From Aromatoleum evansii (GTDB taxonomy: Bacteria; Pseudomonadota; Gammaproteobacteria; Burkholderiales; Rhodocyclaceae), in assembly GCF_012910805.1 (NCBI RefSeq), contig NZ_WTVK01000004.1:1-64000 (forward strand): a stretch of 64,000 bases of DNA, read 5' to 3'. Numbering within the stretch: the stretch's first letter is position 1; each line of letters starts with the position of its first letter. The notes under the pieces are model-generated. The model searched no databases. It was not told the origin of the DNA and saw only the letters and a program-made list of their open reading frames with translations. Position numbers and translations under genes: made by a program. Shown here one piece after another: positions 42,633 through 55,145 of the stretch.

Positions 42633-43835
42633 TCAGCGGTACGAGAGGCCCATCGCCTCGCGCACGTCGCGCATCGTCTCTTCGGCGAGCACGGCGGCGC
42701 GTTCGCAGCCGTCGGCGACAATGCGCCGCATCAGGGCGGGGTCGTCGAGATAGCGTTGGGCCCGCTCGTGCATGACGACCTGTTCCTTGAGGACGCCGTC
42801 GATGACCGGCTGCTTGCACTCGATGCAACCGATGCCGGCACTTCGGCAGCCCTGCTGCACCCAGCTGCGCGTGTCGGCGTCGGAGTAGATGGCATGGAAC
42901 TGCCACACCGGACACTTTTCCGGGTCGCCCGGGTCGGTGCGGCGCACGCGGGCCGGGTCGGTCTGCATGGTGCGGATCTTCTTCGTGACCGTGGCCGGAT
43001 CTTCGCGCAGGAAGATGGTGTTGCCATAGCTCTTCGACATCTTCTGGCCGTCCAGGCCGGGCATCCGCGCGGCCTCGGTGAGGAGCGCACCCGGCTCGAC
43101 GAGGATCATCTTGCCGCTGCCTTCGAGGTAGCCGTGCAGGCGCTCGAGATCCACATGGCTGACGCTTCCCGCATCGCGCAGGATGAGCCGCGCCTGCTCG
43201 AGCGCTTCGGTTTCGCCTTCCTGCTGGAAGCGTTTGCGCAGTTCCTCGAACAGTTTGCCGGTCTTGCCGCCCAGCTTCTTGACCGCTTCCTTCGCCTTGT
43301 CCTCGAAACCGGGCTCCCGCCCGAAGAGATGGTTGAAGCGACGGGCGATCTCGCGCGTGAATTCGATGTGAGGCACCTGGTCCTCGCCGACGGGTACCTT
43401 GTCGGCACGATACAGGAGGATGTCAGCCGACATCAGCAGCGGATAGCCGAGGAAGCCGTAAGTGGCGAGGTCCTTGTGGGCGAGCTTTTCCTGCTGGTCC
43501 TTGTAGGTCGGGACGCGCTCGAGCCAGCCCACCGGCGAGATCATCGACAGCAGCAAGTGCAGTTCGGCGTGCTGGGGCACCTTGGACTGGATGAAGATGG
43601 TGGCCTTCTCGGGATCGACACCGGCCGCGAGCCAGTCGACGAGCATGTCCCACACGCTGTCGGTGATGACTTCGGGATTGTCGTAGACCGTGGTCAGCGC
43701 ATGCCAGTCGGCGACGAAGAACAGGCAGGGGTATTCCTCCTGCAGCTTGACCCAGTTCTTGAGCACGCCGTGGTAGTGGCCGAGATGAAGTCGCCCGGTC
43801 GGGCGCATGCCAGAGAGAACGCGTTCTGCGTACAT
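42633..43835 (-). CDS. trpS: Tryptophan-tRNA ligase
   Basis: 400 residues. Class I signature PTGRLHLGHYHGVLKNW (HIGH-type HLGH) and GLDGQKMSKSYGNTI (KMSKS). It charges tRNA-Trp. The sequence is full length, with the longer central helical insert seen in beta-proteobacterial forms. It starts 3 bp after the site-2 protease stop, so the two are cotranscribed; trpS next to scpA is a standard beta-proteobacterial order. Confidence 0.97.
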   Translation of the reverse strand: MYAERVLSGMRPTGRLHLGHYHGVLKNWVKLQEEYPCLFFVADWHALTTVYDNPEVITDSVWDMLVDWLAAGVDPEKATIFIQSKVPQHAELHLLLSMISPVGWLERVPTYKDQQEKLAHKDLATYGFLGYPLLMSADILLYRADKVPVGEDQVPHIEFTREIARRFNHLFGREPGFEDKAKEAVKKLGGKTGKLFEELRKRFQQEGETEALEQARLILRDAGSVSHVDLERLHGYLEGSGKMILVEPGALLTEAARMPGLDGQKMSKSYGNTIFLREDPATVTKKIRTMQTDPARVRRTDPGDPEKCPVWQFHAIYSDADTRSWVQQGCRSAGIGCIECKQPVIDGVLKEQVVMHERAQRYLDDPALMRRIVADGCERAAVLAEETMRDVREAMGLSYR

Positions 43836-43838
43836 GAT

Positions 43839-44498
43839 TTAAAACCCGAAAAGCGTCGCGAGAAGGATCTGGAAGAGTGCGATCAGCGGCCACAGGATGT
43901 GGCCGAGGATGCCGGTGAAAAGGAGTACGAGAAGAATCGGGAAGCCGTAGGGCTCGATACGCGCGAATTTCCACGCCAGCCGGTGCGGCAGCAAGCTGAC
44001 GACAATGCGACCGCCGTCGAGCGGCGGAATCGGCAGGAGATTGAGCAGCATCAGCACCGAATTGATCTGGATGCCGGCCATGCCCATCTCGCGCATCGGT
44101 TCCGCGTACATGCCGTGCGGATCGGACATGCCGAACTTCAGCAGCAGCGCCCAAGCGAGCGCCATCAGGAAATTCATGAACGGCCCTGCCGCCGCGACCC
44201 AGAGCATGTCGGCCTTGGGCCGGCGCAGGCGGTTGAAGTTGACGGGCACGGGCTTCGCCCAGCCGAACAGCATTCCTCCGCTCCCCAGCAGCGAACTGAG
44301 CGCGAGGATGGCGCCCGGCACGATCACGGTTCCAACCGGATCGATGTGCTTGAAGGGATTGAGGGTGATGCGCCCCTCCTGCTCCGCCGTGGGATCGCCG
44401 AAATGCCGCGCCACATAGCCGTGCGCAGCCTCGTGCAGCGTGATGGCAAGCAGCACCGGCAAGGCCCAGATGGCAAGGGTGGCGATCAGCGATTCCAT
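43839..44498 (-). CDS. Site-2 protease-family membrane metalloprotease (M50)
   Basis: 219 residues, mostly membrane. The zinc motif HEAAHGYVARHFGD (HExxH) is near residue 22, and the third ligand is in NLLPIPPLDGGRIVVSLLPH. These are short Rip-type S2P homologues without PDZ domain; substrate unknown. The trpS-linked position is conserved in beta-proteobacteria. Confidence 0.93.
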   Translation of the reverse strand: MESLIATLAIWALPVLLAITLHEAAHGYVARHFGDPTAEQEGRITLNPFKHIDPVGTVIVPGAILALSSLLGSGGMLFGWAKPVPVNFNRLRRPKADMLWVAAAGPFMNFLMALAWALLLKFGMSDPHGMYAEPMREMGMAGIQINSVLMLLNLLPIPPLDGGRIVVSLLPHRLAWKFARIEPYGFPILLVLLFTGILGHILWPLIALFQILLATLFGF

Positions 44499-44577
44499 GA
44501 AGTCAGGGGGGCAAAACGCCGCATTCTAGCAGAGCGGGGAAATCCCCCACGTCCGCACGCGCCCTCCTCCGGCACTT

Positions 44578-45210
44578 TCAGTCGTTTTCCAGGCCGAATG
44601 GCGCCAGATCGCCGCGGCCGGCGCGTACCAGCACCGGGGCGCCCGACGTGAGGTCGATCACGGTGGTCGCCTCGGGACCACAGTAGCCGGCCTCGATGAC
44701 GAGTTCGACCTGCTTCTCGAGACGTTCGCGGATCTCCTCGGGGTCCGTCAGCGGGAAATCGTCGTCGGGCAGGAGTAGCGTGGAGGTGAGGATGGGCTCG
44801 TCCAACTCCTGCAACAGCGCCGCCACCACGGGATGCTCGGGAACGCGCAGGCCGATGGTCTTGCGCTTGGGATGCAGCACGCGCCGGGGCAGTTCCTTCG
44901 TGCCCTCGAGAATGAAGGTGTACGGGCCCGGCGTGACCGCCTTCAGCAGACGATACTGGGCATTGTCGACCCGGGCGTATTTTGCGATCTCCGAGAGGTC
45001 TCGGCACATCAGGGTGAAGTGGTGGCGCTCGTCCACCCCGCGCAGCCGGCGGATCCGCTGCAGGAGATCGGCATCGCCGGTGATGCCGCCGAGTGCGTAG
45101 GCCGAGTCGGTGGGGAAAGCGACCAGCCCGCCGGCGCGCATGATCTCGGCTGCCTGGCGGATCAGCCGCGGCTGGGGAAACTCAGGATGAAGCGAAAAGA
45201 ACTGGGCCAT
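44578..45210 (-). CDS. YciO/Sua5-family RNA-binding protein
   Basis: 210 residues from the ATG at 45210: HPEFPQPRLIRQAAEIMRAG, GLVAFPTDSAYALGG, RRLRGVDERHHFTLMCRDLS, AVTPGPYTFILEGTKELPRR, RKTIGLRVPEHPVVAALLQE. The YrdC fold is complete, lacking the extra Sua5 C-terminal domain, so it is YciO type rather than the threonylcarbamoyladenylate synthase TsaC itself. It lies with rnm 14 bp upstream, as in many relatives. Confidence 0.92.
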   Translation of the reverse strand: MAQFFSLHPEFPQPRLIRQAAEIMRAGGLVAFPTDSAYALGGITGDADLLQRIRRLRGVDERHHFTLMCRDLSEIAKYARVDNAQYRLLKAVTPGPYTFILEGTKELPRRVLHPKRKTIGLRVPEHPVVAALLQELDEPILTSTLLLPDDDFPLTDPEEIRERLEKQVELVIEAGYCGPEATTVIDLTSGAPVLVRAGRGDLAPFGLEND

Positions 45211-45224
45211 GAATGCATTCCGGA

Positions 45225-46091
45225 TCAGGGGAGCCCGGCGGCGACGGGCGCTGGCACCCCGAGTCGCGACCAGACGGGAACGAGGTCGGGCGGCAGCGGA
45301 TCGCAGCGACCTAGATCGACGGGACTTTCGCTGCTGCCGTGGAAATCGGAGGCGCGCGAGGCGAGCAACCCGCGGCGGCGCGCGACGCTTGCGAAGCGCT
45401 GCACGTCCGGAGCGGCATGGGCACCGGAAACGACCTCCAGCGCCTCGCCGCCGCAGGCGACGAAGTCGTCGAAGAGCGCATCCATGTCGCTTGCGGAGAG
45501 ACGGTAGCGCCCGGGATGGGCGATCACCGCGATGCCGCCGGCCGCGCGGATCCAGCCAACCGCGTCCTCGAGCCGCGCCCACACGTGAGGAACGAAGCCG
45601 GGTTTGCCGCGGGCGAGGTAGTAGCGGAACACCGTCCCGACGTCGGGCATCAGTCCGCTCGCAACGATGTGGCGGGCGAAATGTGCGCGCCCCACCATCG
45701 CCGGGTTGCGCGCAAACCGGCGCGCGCCTTCGAGCACGCCATGCAGGCCGATGGCGTCGAGCGCATCGCTCATGGCCTGCGCCCGCTGCTCGCGGCCGCT
45801 GCGCACCTGCGCCAACCCGTCCAGCAGTCGCGGATTTCGATGGTCTATGCCCAGGCCGACCACATGGATGGTCTCGTCGCGGAAGGTCACCGAGATTTCC
45901 ACCCCGGGAACCAGCGCAATGCCACACTCGCGCGCTGCGGCCGCCGCCTCGTCGATCCCGCCCACTTCGTCATGATCGGTGAGTGCTAGCAGTTCGACGC
46001 CATTGGCCGCTGCGCGCTGCACCACCTCGGCGGGAGTCAGCCAGCCGTCCGATACGGTCGAGTGGCAATGAAGATCGGCATTCGGGAACAT
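45225..46091 (-). CDS. rnm: PHP-domain phosphoesterase, RNase AM (YciV) type
   Basis: 288 residues. PHP metal motifs: NADLHCHSTVSDG (HxH), LALTDHDEVGG, VPGVEISVTF, IAVIAHPGRY, ASDFHGSS. RNase AM of this family is a 5'-3' exonuclease acting on short RNAs, and it also trims the 5' end of 5S/23S rRNA. It is first of a set with the YciO-type gene. Confidence 0.88.
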   Translation of the reverse strand: MFPNADLHCHSTVSDGWLTPAEVVQRAAANGVELLALTDHDEVGGIDEAAAAARECGIALVPGVEISVTFRDETIHVVGLGIDHRNPRLLDGLAQVRSGREQRAQAMSDALDAIGLHGVLEGARRFARNPAMVGRAHFARHIVASGLMPDVGTVFRYYLARGKPGFVPHVWARLEDAVGWIRAAGGIAVIAHPGRYRLSASDMDALFDDFVACGGEALEVVSGAHAAPDVQRFASVARRRGLLASRASDFHGSSESPVDLGRCDPLPPDLVPVWSRLGVPAPVAAGLP

Positions 46092-46743
46092 GGTTGGGGA
46101 TCTGGTGCCTCATCCCGGCCGGACGCCGGAACGGATGTTTTTTTCATGATAGCAAACCGCATGGCCGCCCCGGCCGTTGCCAGCCCCTCGACGTGGTGCT
46201 ATCGTCCGCCCGTCGCGCGGGAGCGGGTGAGCATTCCGGATAGAAAAACGCCGCTGGCAACATCCCGGAGATCGCGCAGGCACGCGGACCGAATGCCGGC
46301 CCGGGGGAACGAAGCGCGCGAAAGCGACGCCTGCAGCAGCCGGCATATCACCGGATCCACTGCAGCATCGACCGTAAGCTCGCGACCTCCCGGACACCCG
46401 AGTCGGGCGCGCATGGCTCTGCAACGCAGGCCCCAGGGCATTGCGCTGACAGTCTCGACAACCGATTCCGCGTTTCGGCAGGAGCGTCCGGTTCCCATGC
46501 AGACGCCTTTTCATCCAGCCTTGTTTCTCGTTCATTTGCCGGCGCCCGATCGTTCCCGCAGCGTCACCCCGCCAACGCAAGCGTGGACGGCCGACATCGC
46601 AGGATCGAGGGGCGCTCTGTCGCGCATCGGTCGGCCGGCACCGTTGACCTGCGACGCTGACATCGACAATCGATCATAACGAAAGCAACACCGCATCCGG
46701 CACCGAAGCCTGGACTACGAACCTTCCATCACTGGAGCCCGTC
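46092..46743. other. Intergenic region upstream of gcvH
   Basis: About 650 bp without a supported gene. A T-run at 46138-46144 lies just upstream of rnm. I looked for glycine-riboswitch features and for a gcvT reading frame and found neither. The region holds the gcvH and rnm promoters. Confidence 0.5.
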
Positions 46744-47127
46744 ATGAGCAACTTTCCCGCAAACCTGAAATACACCAAATCGCACGAATGGATCCGCGTC
46801 GAAGCCGACGGCACGCTGACAGTGGGCGTGACCGATCACGCCCAGGAAGCGCTGGGTGACGTGGTATTCCTGGAACTGCCCGAAGCAGGCCGCGGCGTTA
46901 CCGCGGGTGAAGCCTGTGCGGTGATCGAGTCGGTCAAGGCCGCCTCGGACATCTACGCGCCGGTTTCGGGCGAAGTGGTCGAGTTCAACCAGGCAGCGGT
47001 CGATGCGCCCGAATCGGTGAATGCCGACGCCTACGGCACTTGGCTGTTCAAGATCCGGCCGGACGCCGGGGCGGACCTCACCAATCTGCTCGACGCCGCC
47101 GGCTACGAAGCCGTCGCCAACGCCTGA
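46744..47127 (+). CDS. gcvH: Glycine cleavage system H protein
   Basis: 127 residues: [40 protein letters not shown] and the lipoyl-attachment site [13 protein letters not shown] (Lys in VKA). It carries the aminomethyl group between P, T and L proteins. It is followed by gcvP after 67 bp; gcvT is not adjacent. Confidence 0.97.
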   Translation: MSNFPANLKYTKSHEWIRVEADGTLTVGVTDHAQEALGDVVFLELPEAGRGVTAGEACAVIESVKAASDIYAPVSGEVVEFNQAAVDAPESVNADAYGTWLFKIRPDAGADLTNLLDAAGYEAVANA

Positions 47128-47194
47128 TTCCGCCGCACGCATCTCCCTCCCGGGCCGGCGATGCGCGGCCCGGCATACCAGTCGAGTTTTCTTC

Positions 47195-50101
<2,907 letters not shown>

Positions 50102-50126
50102 AATCGCGCCGCTTCTCGCCCAACGG

Positions 50127-50156
50127 AAGCCACGCCACATCGGCGTGGCTTTTTTT
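50127..50156 (+). terminator. Terminator after gcvP
   Basis: AGCCACGCC ACATC GGCGTGGCT followed by a T-run (50128-50156), about 25 nt after the gcvP stop. Confidence 0.85.
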
Positions 50157-50188
50157 CGACCTTCGCCACACGAGCCCCACGCATCTCC

Positions 50189-51805
50189 ATGTCAATGCAC
50201 GCCCCGTCCACGCCGAACGACCGCAACTGGCTCGGCCTGCTCGCCTCGGCCCTGATCGTGCTGCTGGTCCTTGGCATCATGCTCGTGCAGCAGACCCGGC
50301 CGGTGCCGATGCATGATCTCAAGCTCGCGGACGGCGAACGACTGAAGTGCGTCTCCTACGCCCCCTATCGGCTTCCCGGCCAGACGCCCTTCGACGAAAA
50401 GCTCGTGATCTCGCGCGAGCAGATCGCCGCGGACCTCGCCGCACTGGCGCAGATCACCGAGTGCGTGCGCATCTATTCGGTCGACCAGGGGCTGGACCAG
50501 GTGCCGGCAGTCGCGCGCGAAGTGGGCCTCAAGGTGCTGCTGGGCGCCTGGGTCAATGCCGACGCCAAGCGCAACATGAAGCAGCTCGACCACGCGATCG
50601 CGCTGGCCAACGAGTACGCCGACGTCGTCCGCGTCCTGATCGTCGGCAACGAGGTGCTGCTGCGCCGCGAACGGACCGAGTCCGAGATGCGCGAGTTGAT
50701 CGAGTATGCACGCGCCCGCGCGACGGTACCGGTGACCTATGCCGACGTCTGGGAGTTCTGGCTCCAGCACCCCAAGCTGTCGGAGTCAGTCGATTGGGTC
50801 ACCGTGCACATCCTCCCTTTCTGGGAAGACCATCCGGTCGCGATCGACCGTGCCGTTGTGCACGTCGCTGAGGTGTTCGACGAGGTCCGCAAGCACTTCG
50901 ACAAGCCGCTAATGATCGGTGAGACCGGCTGGCCCAGCGCCGGTCGCCAGCGCCAGGGCTCGGAGCCGTCCCAGGTCAATCAGGCCCGCTACATCCGCGA
51001 ATTCGTGCATGTCGCGCACGAAAAGGGCTGGAACTACAATCTCATCGAGGCCATCGACCAGCCGTGGAAGCGCCGCCTCGAAGGCACGGTCGGCGGCTTC
51101 TGGGGCATGCTCGGCACCGACCTGAGTCCGAAATTCCCCCTCGCCGGCCCGGTCGCCGAGCGCTCCGGCCTTGCTGCACCGCTCGCAGGCGCCGCACTCG
51201 GGGCGACCCTGTGCCTGCTGCTGGCATTCGGCACGCGCGGGACGCCGGCACGGCTTGCCGCGCTGGCTGCAACCGGCGCGGTCGGCGGGCTCGCCGCGGT
51301 TCTCGGCTGGGAACATGCGCAGCTCGCCTGGCGCGACACCTTCGAATGGTGGCTGTTGGGCAGCATCGGCGTCCTCGGCCTGCTGGCCGCCCCGGCGGCT
51401 GCGCGCTGGCCGGGCGCCACGCCCATCTGCACCGCGGGCGAGGCCTGGGCAGCCCTTCGCACCGGCGGCCCGGCCCACCTCGGCGCCGGGAAGTGGCTGG
51501 GACTGCTGCGCGGCGTCCTGCTGTTCGCCGCGGCGGTCGCGGCCCTGCTGCTGTTCGCCGACCCGCGCTACCGCGACTTCCCGGTGTTCCTCTACCTCGT
51601 CCCGACCCTCGTGTTCGGCGTCACCGGATGGTGGGCGGCGAACCGCTTCGGCGTAGAGGAAAAGGTGTGCGGTCTCGTGATCGCCGTGTGCGTCGCAGGC
51701 CGCTGGTTACCGGAACCCTTCAACCCGCAGGCCGTCGCGTGGCTCGCCACGGGACTGTTCCTTGCCGCCCCGTGCCTGCGCGCCATTGCGCGCAAGAACC
51801 AGTAA
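50189..51805 (+). CDS. Membrane-anchored GH17 beta-glucan enzyme
   Basis: 538 residues. One N-terminal membrane segment (LLASALIVLLVLGIMLVQQ) is followed by a GH17 domain (residues 50-320) with both catalytic Glu motifs: VLIVGNEVLL (acid/base) and LMIGETGWPS (nucleophile). The C-terminal 200 residues have several membrane spans. Bacterial GH17 enzymes of this type act as beta-1,3-glucan transglycosylases, modifying periplasmic glucans. It is paired with the GH17-GT2 fusion gene downstream, which likely makes the glucan. Confidence 0.85.
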   Translation: MSMHAPSTPNDRNWLGLLASALIVLLVLGIMLVQQTRPVPMHDLKLADGERLKCVSYAPYRLPGQTPFDEKLVISREQIAADLAALAQITECVRIYSVDQGLDQVPAVAREVGLKVLLGAWVNADAKRNMKQLDHAIALANEYADVVRVLIVGNEVLLRRERTESEMRELIEYARARATVPVTYADVWEFWLQHPKLSESVDWVTVHILPFWEDHPVAIDRAVVHVAEVFDEVRKHFDKPLMIGETGWPSAGRQRQGSEPSQVNQARYIREFVHVAHEKGWNYNLIEAIDQPWKRRLEGTVGGFWGMLGTDLSPKFPLAGPVAERSGLAAPLAGAALGATLCLLLAFGTRGTPARLAALAATGAVGGLAAVLGWEHAQLAWRDTFEWWLLGSIGVLGLLAAPAAARWPGATPICTAGEAWAALRTGGPAHLGAGKWLGLLRGVLLFAAAVAALLLFADPRYRDFPVFLYLVPTLVFGVTGWWAANRFGVEEKVCGLVIAVCVAGRWLPEPFNPQAVAWLATGLFLAAPCLRAIARKNQ

Positions 51806-52138
51806 CGACAGCATCGCGCCGACTGCCGCGTAATCGAAACTGTAGAGCACGAGCCCCGCAATTCCGCTCAACCAACCGGCCCACGCCGCGGGGCGACGGC
51901 CGGAGGCGAAGGCGACCACGCCCAGCGCCAGACTCACCCAGCCGAGGCGCTGCTGCATGAAGGCCTGGACGAGGGCCCATTTCACCAGACACAGCCCCTC
52001 CGGACCGTCGGCAAACAGCGGCTTGCAGTCAGCCGGAAATGCCCCCGCCTCCAGCACCGCATACCGCAACAGCAGGACCGCCGCCAACACGACCGCACTC
52101 ACCCCGACCAGACCGGCAATACCACCACCCCGCCGCAT
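51707..52138 (-). CDS. Multi-span membrane protein of unknown function
   Basis: 143 residues from the ATG at 52138 (gggagagg just upstream): four probable spans (GVSAVVLAAVLLLRYAV, LGWVSLALGVVAFA, WAGWLSGIAGLVLYSF, AAVGAMLSLLVLA). It sits antisense between the two glucan genes and its 3' end overlaps the GH17 gene by about 100 bp. No family recognised. Confidence 0.6.
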   Translation of the reverse strand: MRRGGGIAGLVGVSAVVLAAVLLLRYAVLEAGAFPADCKPLFADGPEGLCLVKWALVQAFMQQRLGWVSLALGVVAFASGRRPAAWAGWLSGIAGLVLYSFDYAAVGAMLSLLVLARNGAQARGGKEQSRGEPRDGLRVEGFR

Positions 52139-52397
52139 TTCCTCTCCCGACAACGCCTTTTTCCTTATTAATCAAAGCCCCGAAAACGAGGCTGAAACGT
52201 GTTGCAAATTAACCCACAATCTCTTTGCTAAGCAGAAGAAAAAGCGCATAAACTCCGCGGCCAACGGCTGTACGGGCCCGTATGCACCGATTCTGGCATA
52301 GCCGGAAGTATTTTATTGCACCGCAAGGCCCGGTGCCTCGCCCGTCGGGGGCAGGCACCGCGGTGTTTGATGCAGTCCTCGAGGGACATTGATCCTG

Positions 52398-55055
52398 ATG
52401 AAAAACGCGGCTTCGCTGATTTACCGAATTGTCGTAGCTCTGATCATTGCCGGAATCGTCGCCGGCGCGCAGTACCTGATTGCAGAACGCTGGAACCGCG
52501 GCACCGAATTCGTCGGCGCCGCCAACAGCATTCACGGATACGCCTACAGCCCCTACCAGCGCGAGCAGAACCCGCTGCAGGGCATCTACCCGAGCGACGC
52601 CGAGATCGGCGGCGACCTCGATCTGCTCGCCCAGTCCGCCGAGCACATCCGCACCTACGGCAGCCTCGAGACCCCCGCCATCGTTCCGCTCGCGCTCGAC
52701 CGCAAGCTGACCGTGATGGCCGGTGCGTGGATCGGCCCCGACGAGGAGCGCAACGCCAAGGAAGTCGACGCAGTCATCGAGTCGGCACGCAAGTACTCCC
52801 ACGTCGACCGCGTCATCGTCGGCAACGAGGTCCTGCTGCGTGGCGACCTGACCGTCAAGGAACTTGCCGTCCACCTCGACAAGGCGCGCAAGGCACTCAA
52901 GCGCTCGAAGAAGACCGTGTCGACCGCGGAGCCTTGGCACGTCTGGCTGAAGAATCCGGAACTGGCCAACAGCGTCGATTTCATCACCGTGCATCTGCTG
53001 CCCTACCACGAGGGGGTGCCGGTCGAGAACGCAGTCGACTACGCGCTGATGCGCTACGACGAACTCGTGAAACACTTCCCCAAGAAGAAGATCGTCATCG
53101 GCGAAATCGGCTGGCCAAGCCGCGGTCCGGTCATGGACAGCCTGGGCGGCGGGGATACGAAGGGGGTCGCCTCCGCCGAGAACCAGGCGCGCTTCATCCG
53201 CGAGTTCCTCGCCCATCCGCGCTCGGCCACGCTCGACTACTACATCATGGAAGCGATCGACCAGCCGTGGAAGATCGAGATCGAAGGCTGGGCCGGCGCG
53301 TACTGGGGCATGTTCAATGCCGACCGCCACCAGAAATTCGCACTCGACGGCCTCGTCGTGAAGGACGTGCGCTGGCACGACAAGGCACGCACCGCAGGGC
53401 TGATCGCCTTCCTGCCAATGTTCCTGATCGCCTTTTTCCTGCGCGACTGGAGCGTGATCGGGCGCCTGTGGCTTGCCAGTCTGGTCCAAGCCTGCGCCGC
53501 GACGCTGGTCATCGGCATCAACGTGCCGGCCGACTATTACCTCACGCAGCGCGACCTCATCGGCCTCGCGATGCTCATCGGCGCAACGGTGCTGACGATC
53601 GCGGTGCTGCTGTCGCACGGCTTCGAGTTCGGGGAGGTGCTGTTCAAGCGCAAGTGGAATCGCCGCTTCCTGCCCCTGCCCCCGCACGATGCGGACAAGG
53701 AGCCTTTCGTCTCGATCCACCTCGCCTGCTGCAACGAGCCGCCGGAGATGGTCATCGCGACCATCGACAGCCTTGCGGCCATGAAGTACCAGAATTTCGA
53801 GGTCCTCGTCCTGGACAACAACACCAAGGACGAGGCGTTGTGGAAGCCGCTGGAGAAGCGCTGTGCCGAGCTGGGGCCGCGCTTCCGCTTCTACCATCTC
53901 GACAACTGGCCGGGCTTCAAGGCCGGCGCACTGAACTTCGGCCTGCGCCAGACCGACCCGCGCGCGGAAGTCGTCGGCGTCGTCGATGCCGACTACGTCG
54001 TGTCGCCCGACTGGCTGTCGTGCCTGATCCCGCACTTCGACGACGCGGAAGTCGCCGTCGTGCAGGCGCCGCAGGCACACCGCGACTGGGAAACGCACCC
54101 CTTCCGCCGCATGTGCAACTGGGAGTTCGACGGCTTCTTCCGCATCGGCATGCACCACCGCAACGAGCGCAATGCCCTGATCCAGCATGGCACGATGACC
54201 CTCGTGCGCCGCCTCGCGCTCGACGACGTCGGCGGCTGGTCGGAATGGTGCATCTGCGAGGACACCGAACTGGGTCTGCGCCTGATCGAAAAGGGCTACG
54301 ACACCCGCTACGTCGACCACATCCTCGGCCGTGGCCTCACGCCGGCGGATTTCCCGGCGATCAAGAGCCAGCGCTTCCGCTGGGCCTTTGGCGCGATGCA
54401 GATCCTCAAGCACCACCTGCCCGCAATGGTCGGCCCGAGCCGGCTCAACCTCGCCCAGCGCTACCACTTCCTCACGGGCTGGTTCGCGTGGCTGGGCGAC
54501 GCACTGCAGCTCGTGTTCGCGTTCGCGAGCCTGGCATGGACCGTCGGCATCCTGTTCTACCCCAAGGCCTTCGGCCTGCCCGTGACCTCGCTGGCGATTC
54601 CCATCCTCGCCTTCATGGCGTTCAAGGCCGGCCTGGGACCGATCCTCTACCGACGCACCATGGACGCCCCGTGGAAGGACATCCTCGGCGCCTCGATACT
54701 GTCGGTCGGGCTCGCGCATGCGATCGCGCGCGGCGTGTTCGCGGGGCTCGTCAAGCGGCGCGGCGAATTCGTCCGCACCCCGAAGGGCTGGAAGGACAAG
54801 GGCACCCTCGCGTTCTTCTCGCCGCTGCGCGAGGAGATCGGCCTGCTGGTCGCTCTGGTGCTGGGCGGCGCCGTGCTGGTGCTGCAGCGTGGTTACGACG
54901 ATCTCGAGGTGCAGCTGTGGGTCGGCATCCTGGCGCTGCAATGCGTGCCCTATCTCGCCTCCATCGCCTGCCAGGTGGCGTCGTACATGCCCGAGGCCGA
55001 GCCGGCGAAGGCTCTGGCGAGCAGCTCCGGCGGCACGGCGGGACAGGCCGGGTGA
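52398..55055 (+). CDS. ndvB: NdvB-like GH17-GT2 fusion, beta-glucan synthase
   Basis: 885 residues from the ATG at 52398 (TTG at 52389 also possible). The N-terminal span is followed by a GH17 domain with VIVGNEVLLR and IVIGEIGWPS (both Glu), then membrane spans and a GT2 domain: FVSIHLACCNEPPEM, VVGVVDADYVVSPD (DxD), CEDTELGLRL, QRFRWAFGAMQ (QxxRW). More spans follow. The layout equals Pseudomonas/Bradyrhizobium NdvB, which makes cyclic beta-1,3 (1,6)-glucans for osmoadaptation, biofilm tolerance or symbiosis. Two GH17 domains in one locus suggest polymerisation plus ring closure or branching. Confidence 0.85.
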   Translation: MKNAASLIYRIVVALIIAGIVAGAQYLIAERWNRGTEFVGAANSIHGYAYSPYQREQNPLQGIYPSDAEIGGDLDLLAQSAEHIRTYGSLETPAIVPLALDRKLTVMAGAWIGPDEERNAKEVDAVIESARKYSHVDRVIVGNEVLLRGDLTVKELAVHLDKARKALKRSKKTVSTAEPWHVWLKNPELANSVDFITVHLLPYHEGVPVENAVDYALMRYDELVKHFPKKKIVIGEIGWPSRGPVMDSLGGGDTKGVASAENQARFIREFLAHPRSATLDYYIMEAIDQPWKIEIEGWAGAYWGMFNADRHQKFALDGLVVKDVRWHDKARTAGLIAFLPMFLIAFFLRDWSVIGRLWLASLVQACAATLVIGINVPADYYLTQRDLIGLAMLIGATVLTIAVLLSHGFEFGEVLFKRKWNRRFLPLPPHDADKEPFVSIHLACCNEPPEMVIATIDSLAAMKYQNFEVLVLDNNTKDEALWKPLEKRCAELGPRFRFYHLDNWPGFKAGALNFGLRQTDPRAEVVGVVDADYVVSPDWLSCLIPHFDDAEVAVVQAPQAHRDWETHPFRRMCNWEFDGFFRIGMHHRNERNALIQHGTMTLVRRLALDDVGGWSEWCICEDTELGLRLIEKGYDTRYVDHILGRGLTPADFPAIKSQRFRWAFGAMQILKHHLPAMVGPSRLNLAQRYHFLTGWFAWLGDALQLVFAFASLAWTVGILFYPKAFGLPVTSLAIPILAFMAFKAGLGPILYRRTMDAPWKDILGASILSVGLAHAIARGVFAGLVKRRGEFVRTPKGWKDKGTLAFFSPLREEIGLLVALVLGGAVLVLQRGYDDLEVQLWVGILALQCVPYLASIACQVASYMPEAEPAKALASSSGGTAGQAG

Positions 55056-55081
55056 GGCCACACAGGCCCGCATGAGCAATC

Positions 55082-55104
55082 AGGGCGCCGCATGGCGCCC
55101 TTTT
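55082..55104 (+). terminator. Terminator after the ndvB-like gene
   Basis: AGGGCGCC GCAT GGCGCCCT followed by TTT, about 25 nt after the stop at 55055. Confidence 0.75.
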
Positions 55105-55145
55105 CACGTCTGCAGCCGCACCGGCACGGCTCCGGGCCCGAAGGC

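Noticed and set aside
46110-46679. Several open frames of 100-200 codons in the gcvH upstream region
   Set aside because: Arg/Ser-rich on both strands without ribosome sites or recognisable motifs.
46092-46743. Glycine riboswitch or gcvT remnant
   Set aside because: Neither the paired aptamer features nor an aminomethyltransferase frame could be seen.
52209-55079. 956-codon minus-strand frame opposite the ndvB-like gene
   Set aside because: Shadow frame; the plus-strand gene has full GH17 and GT2 motifs.
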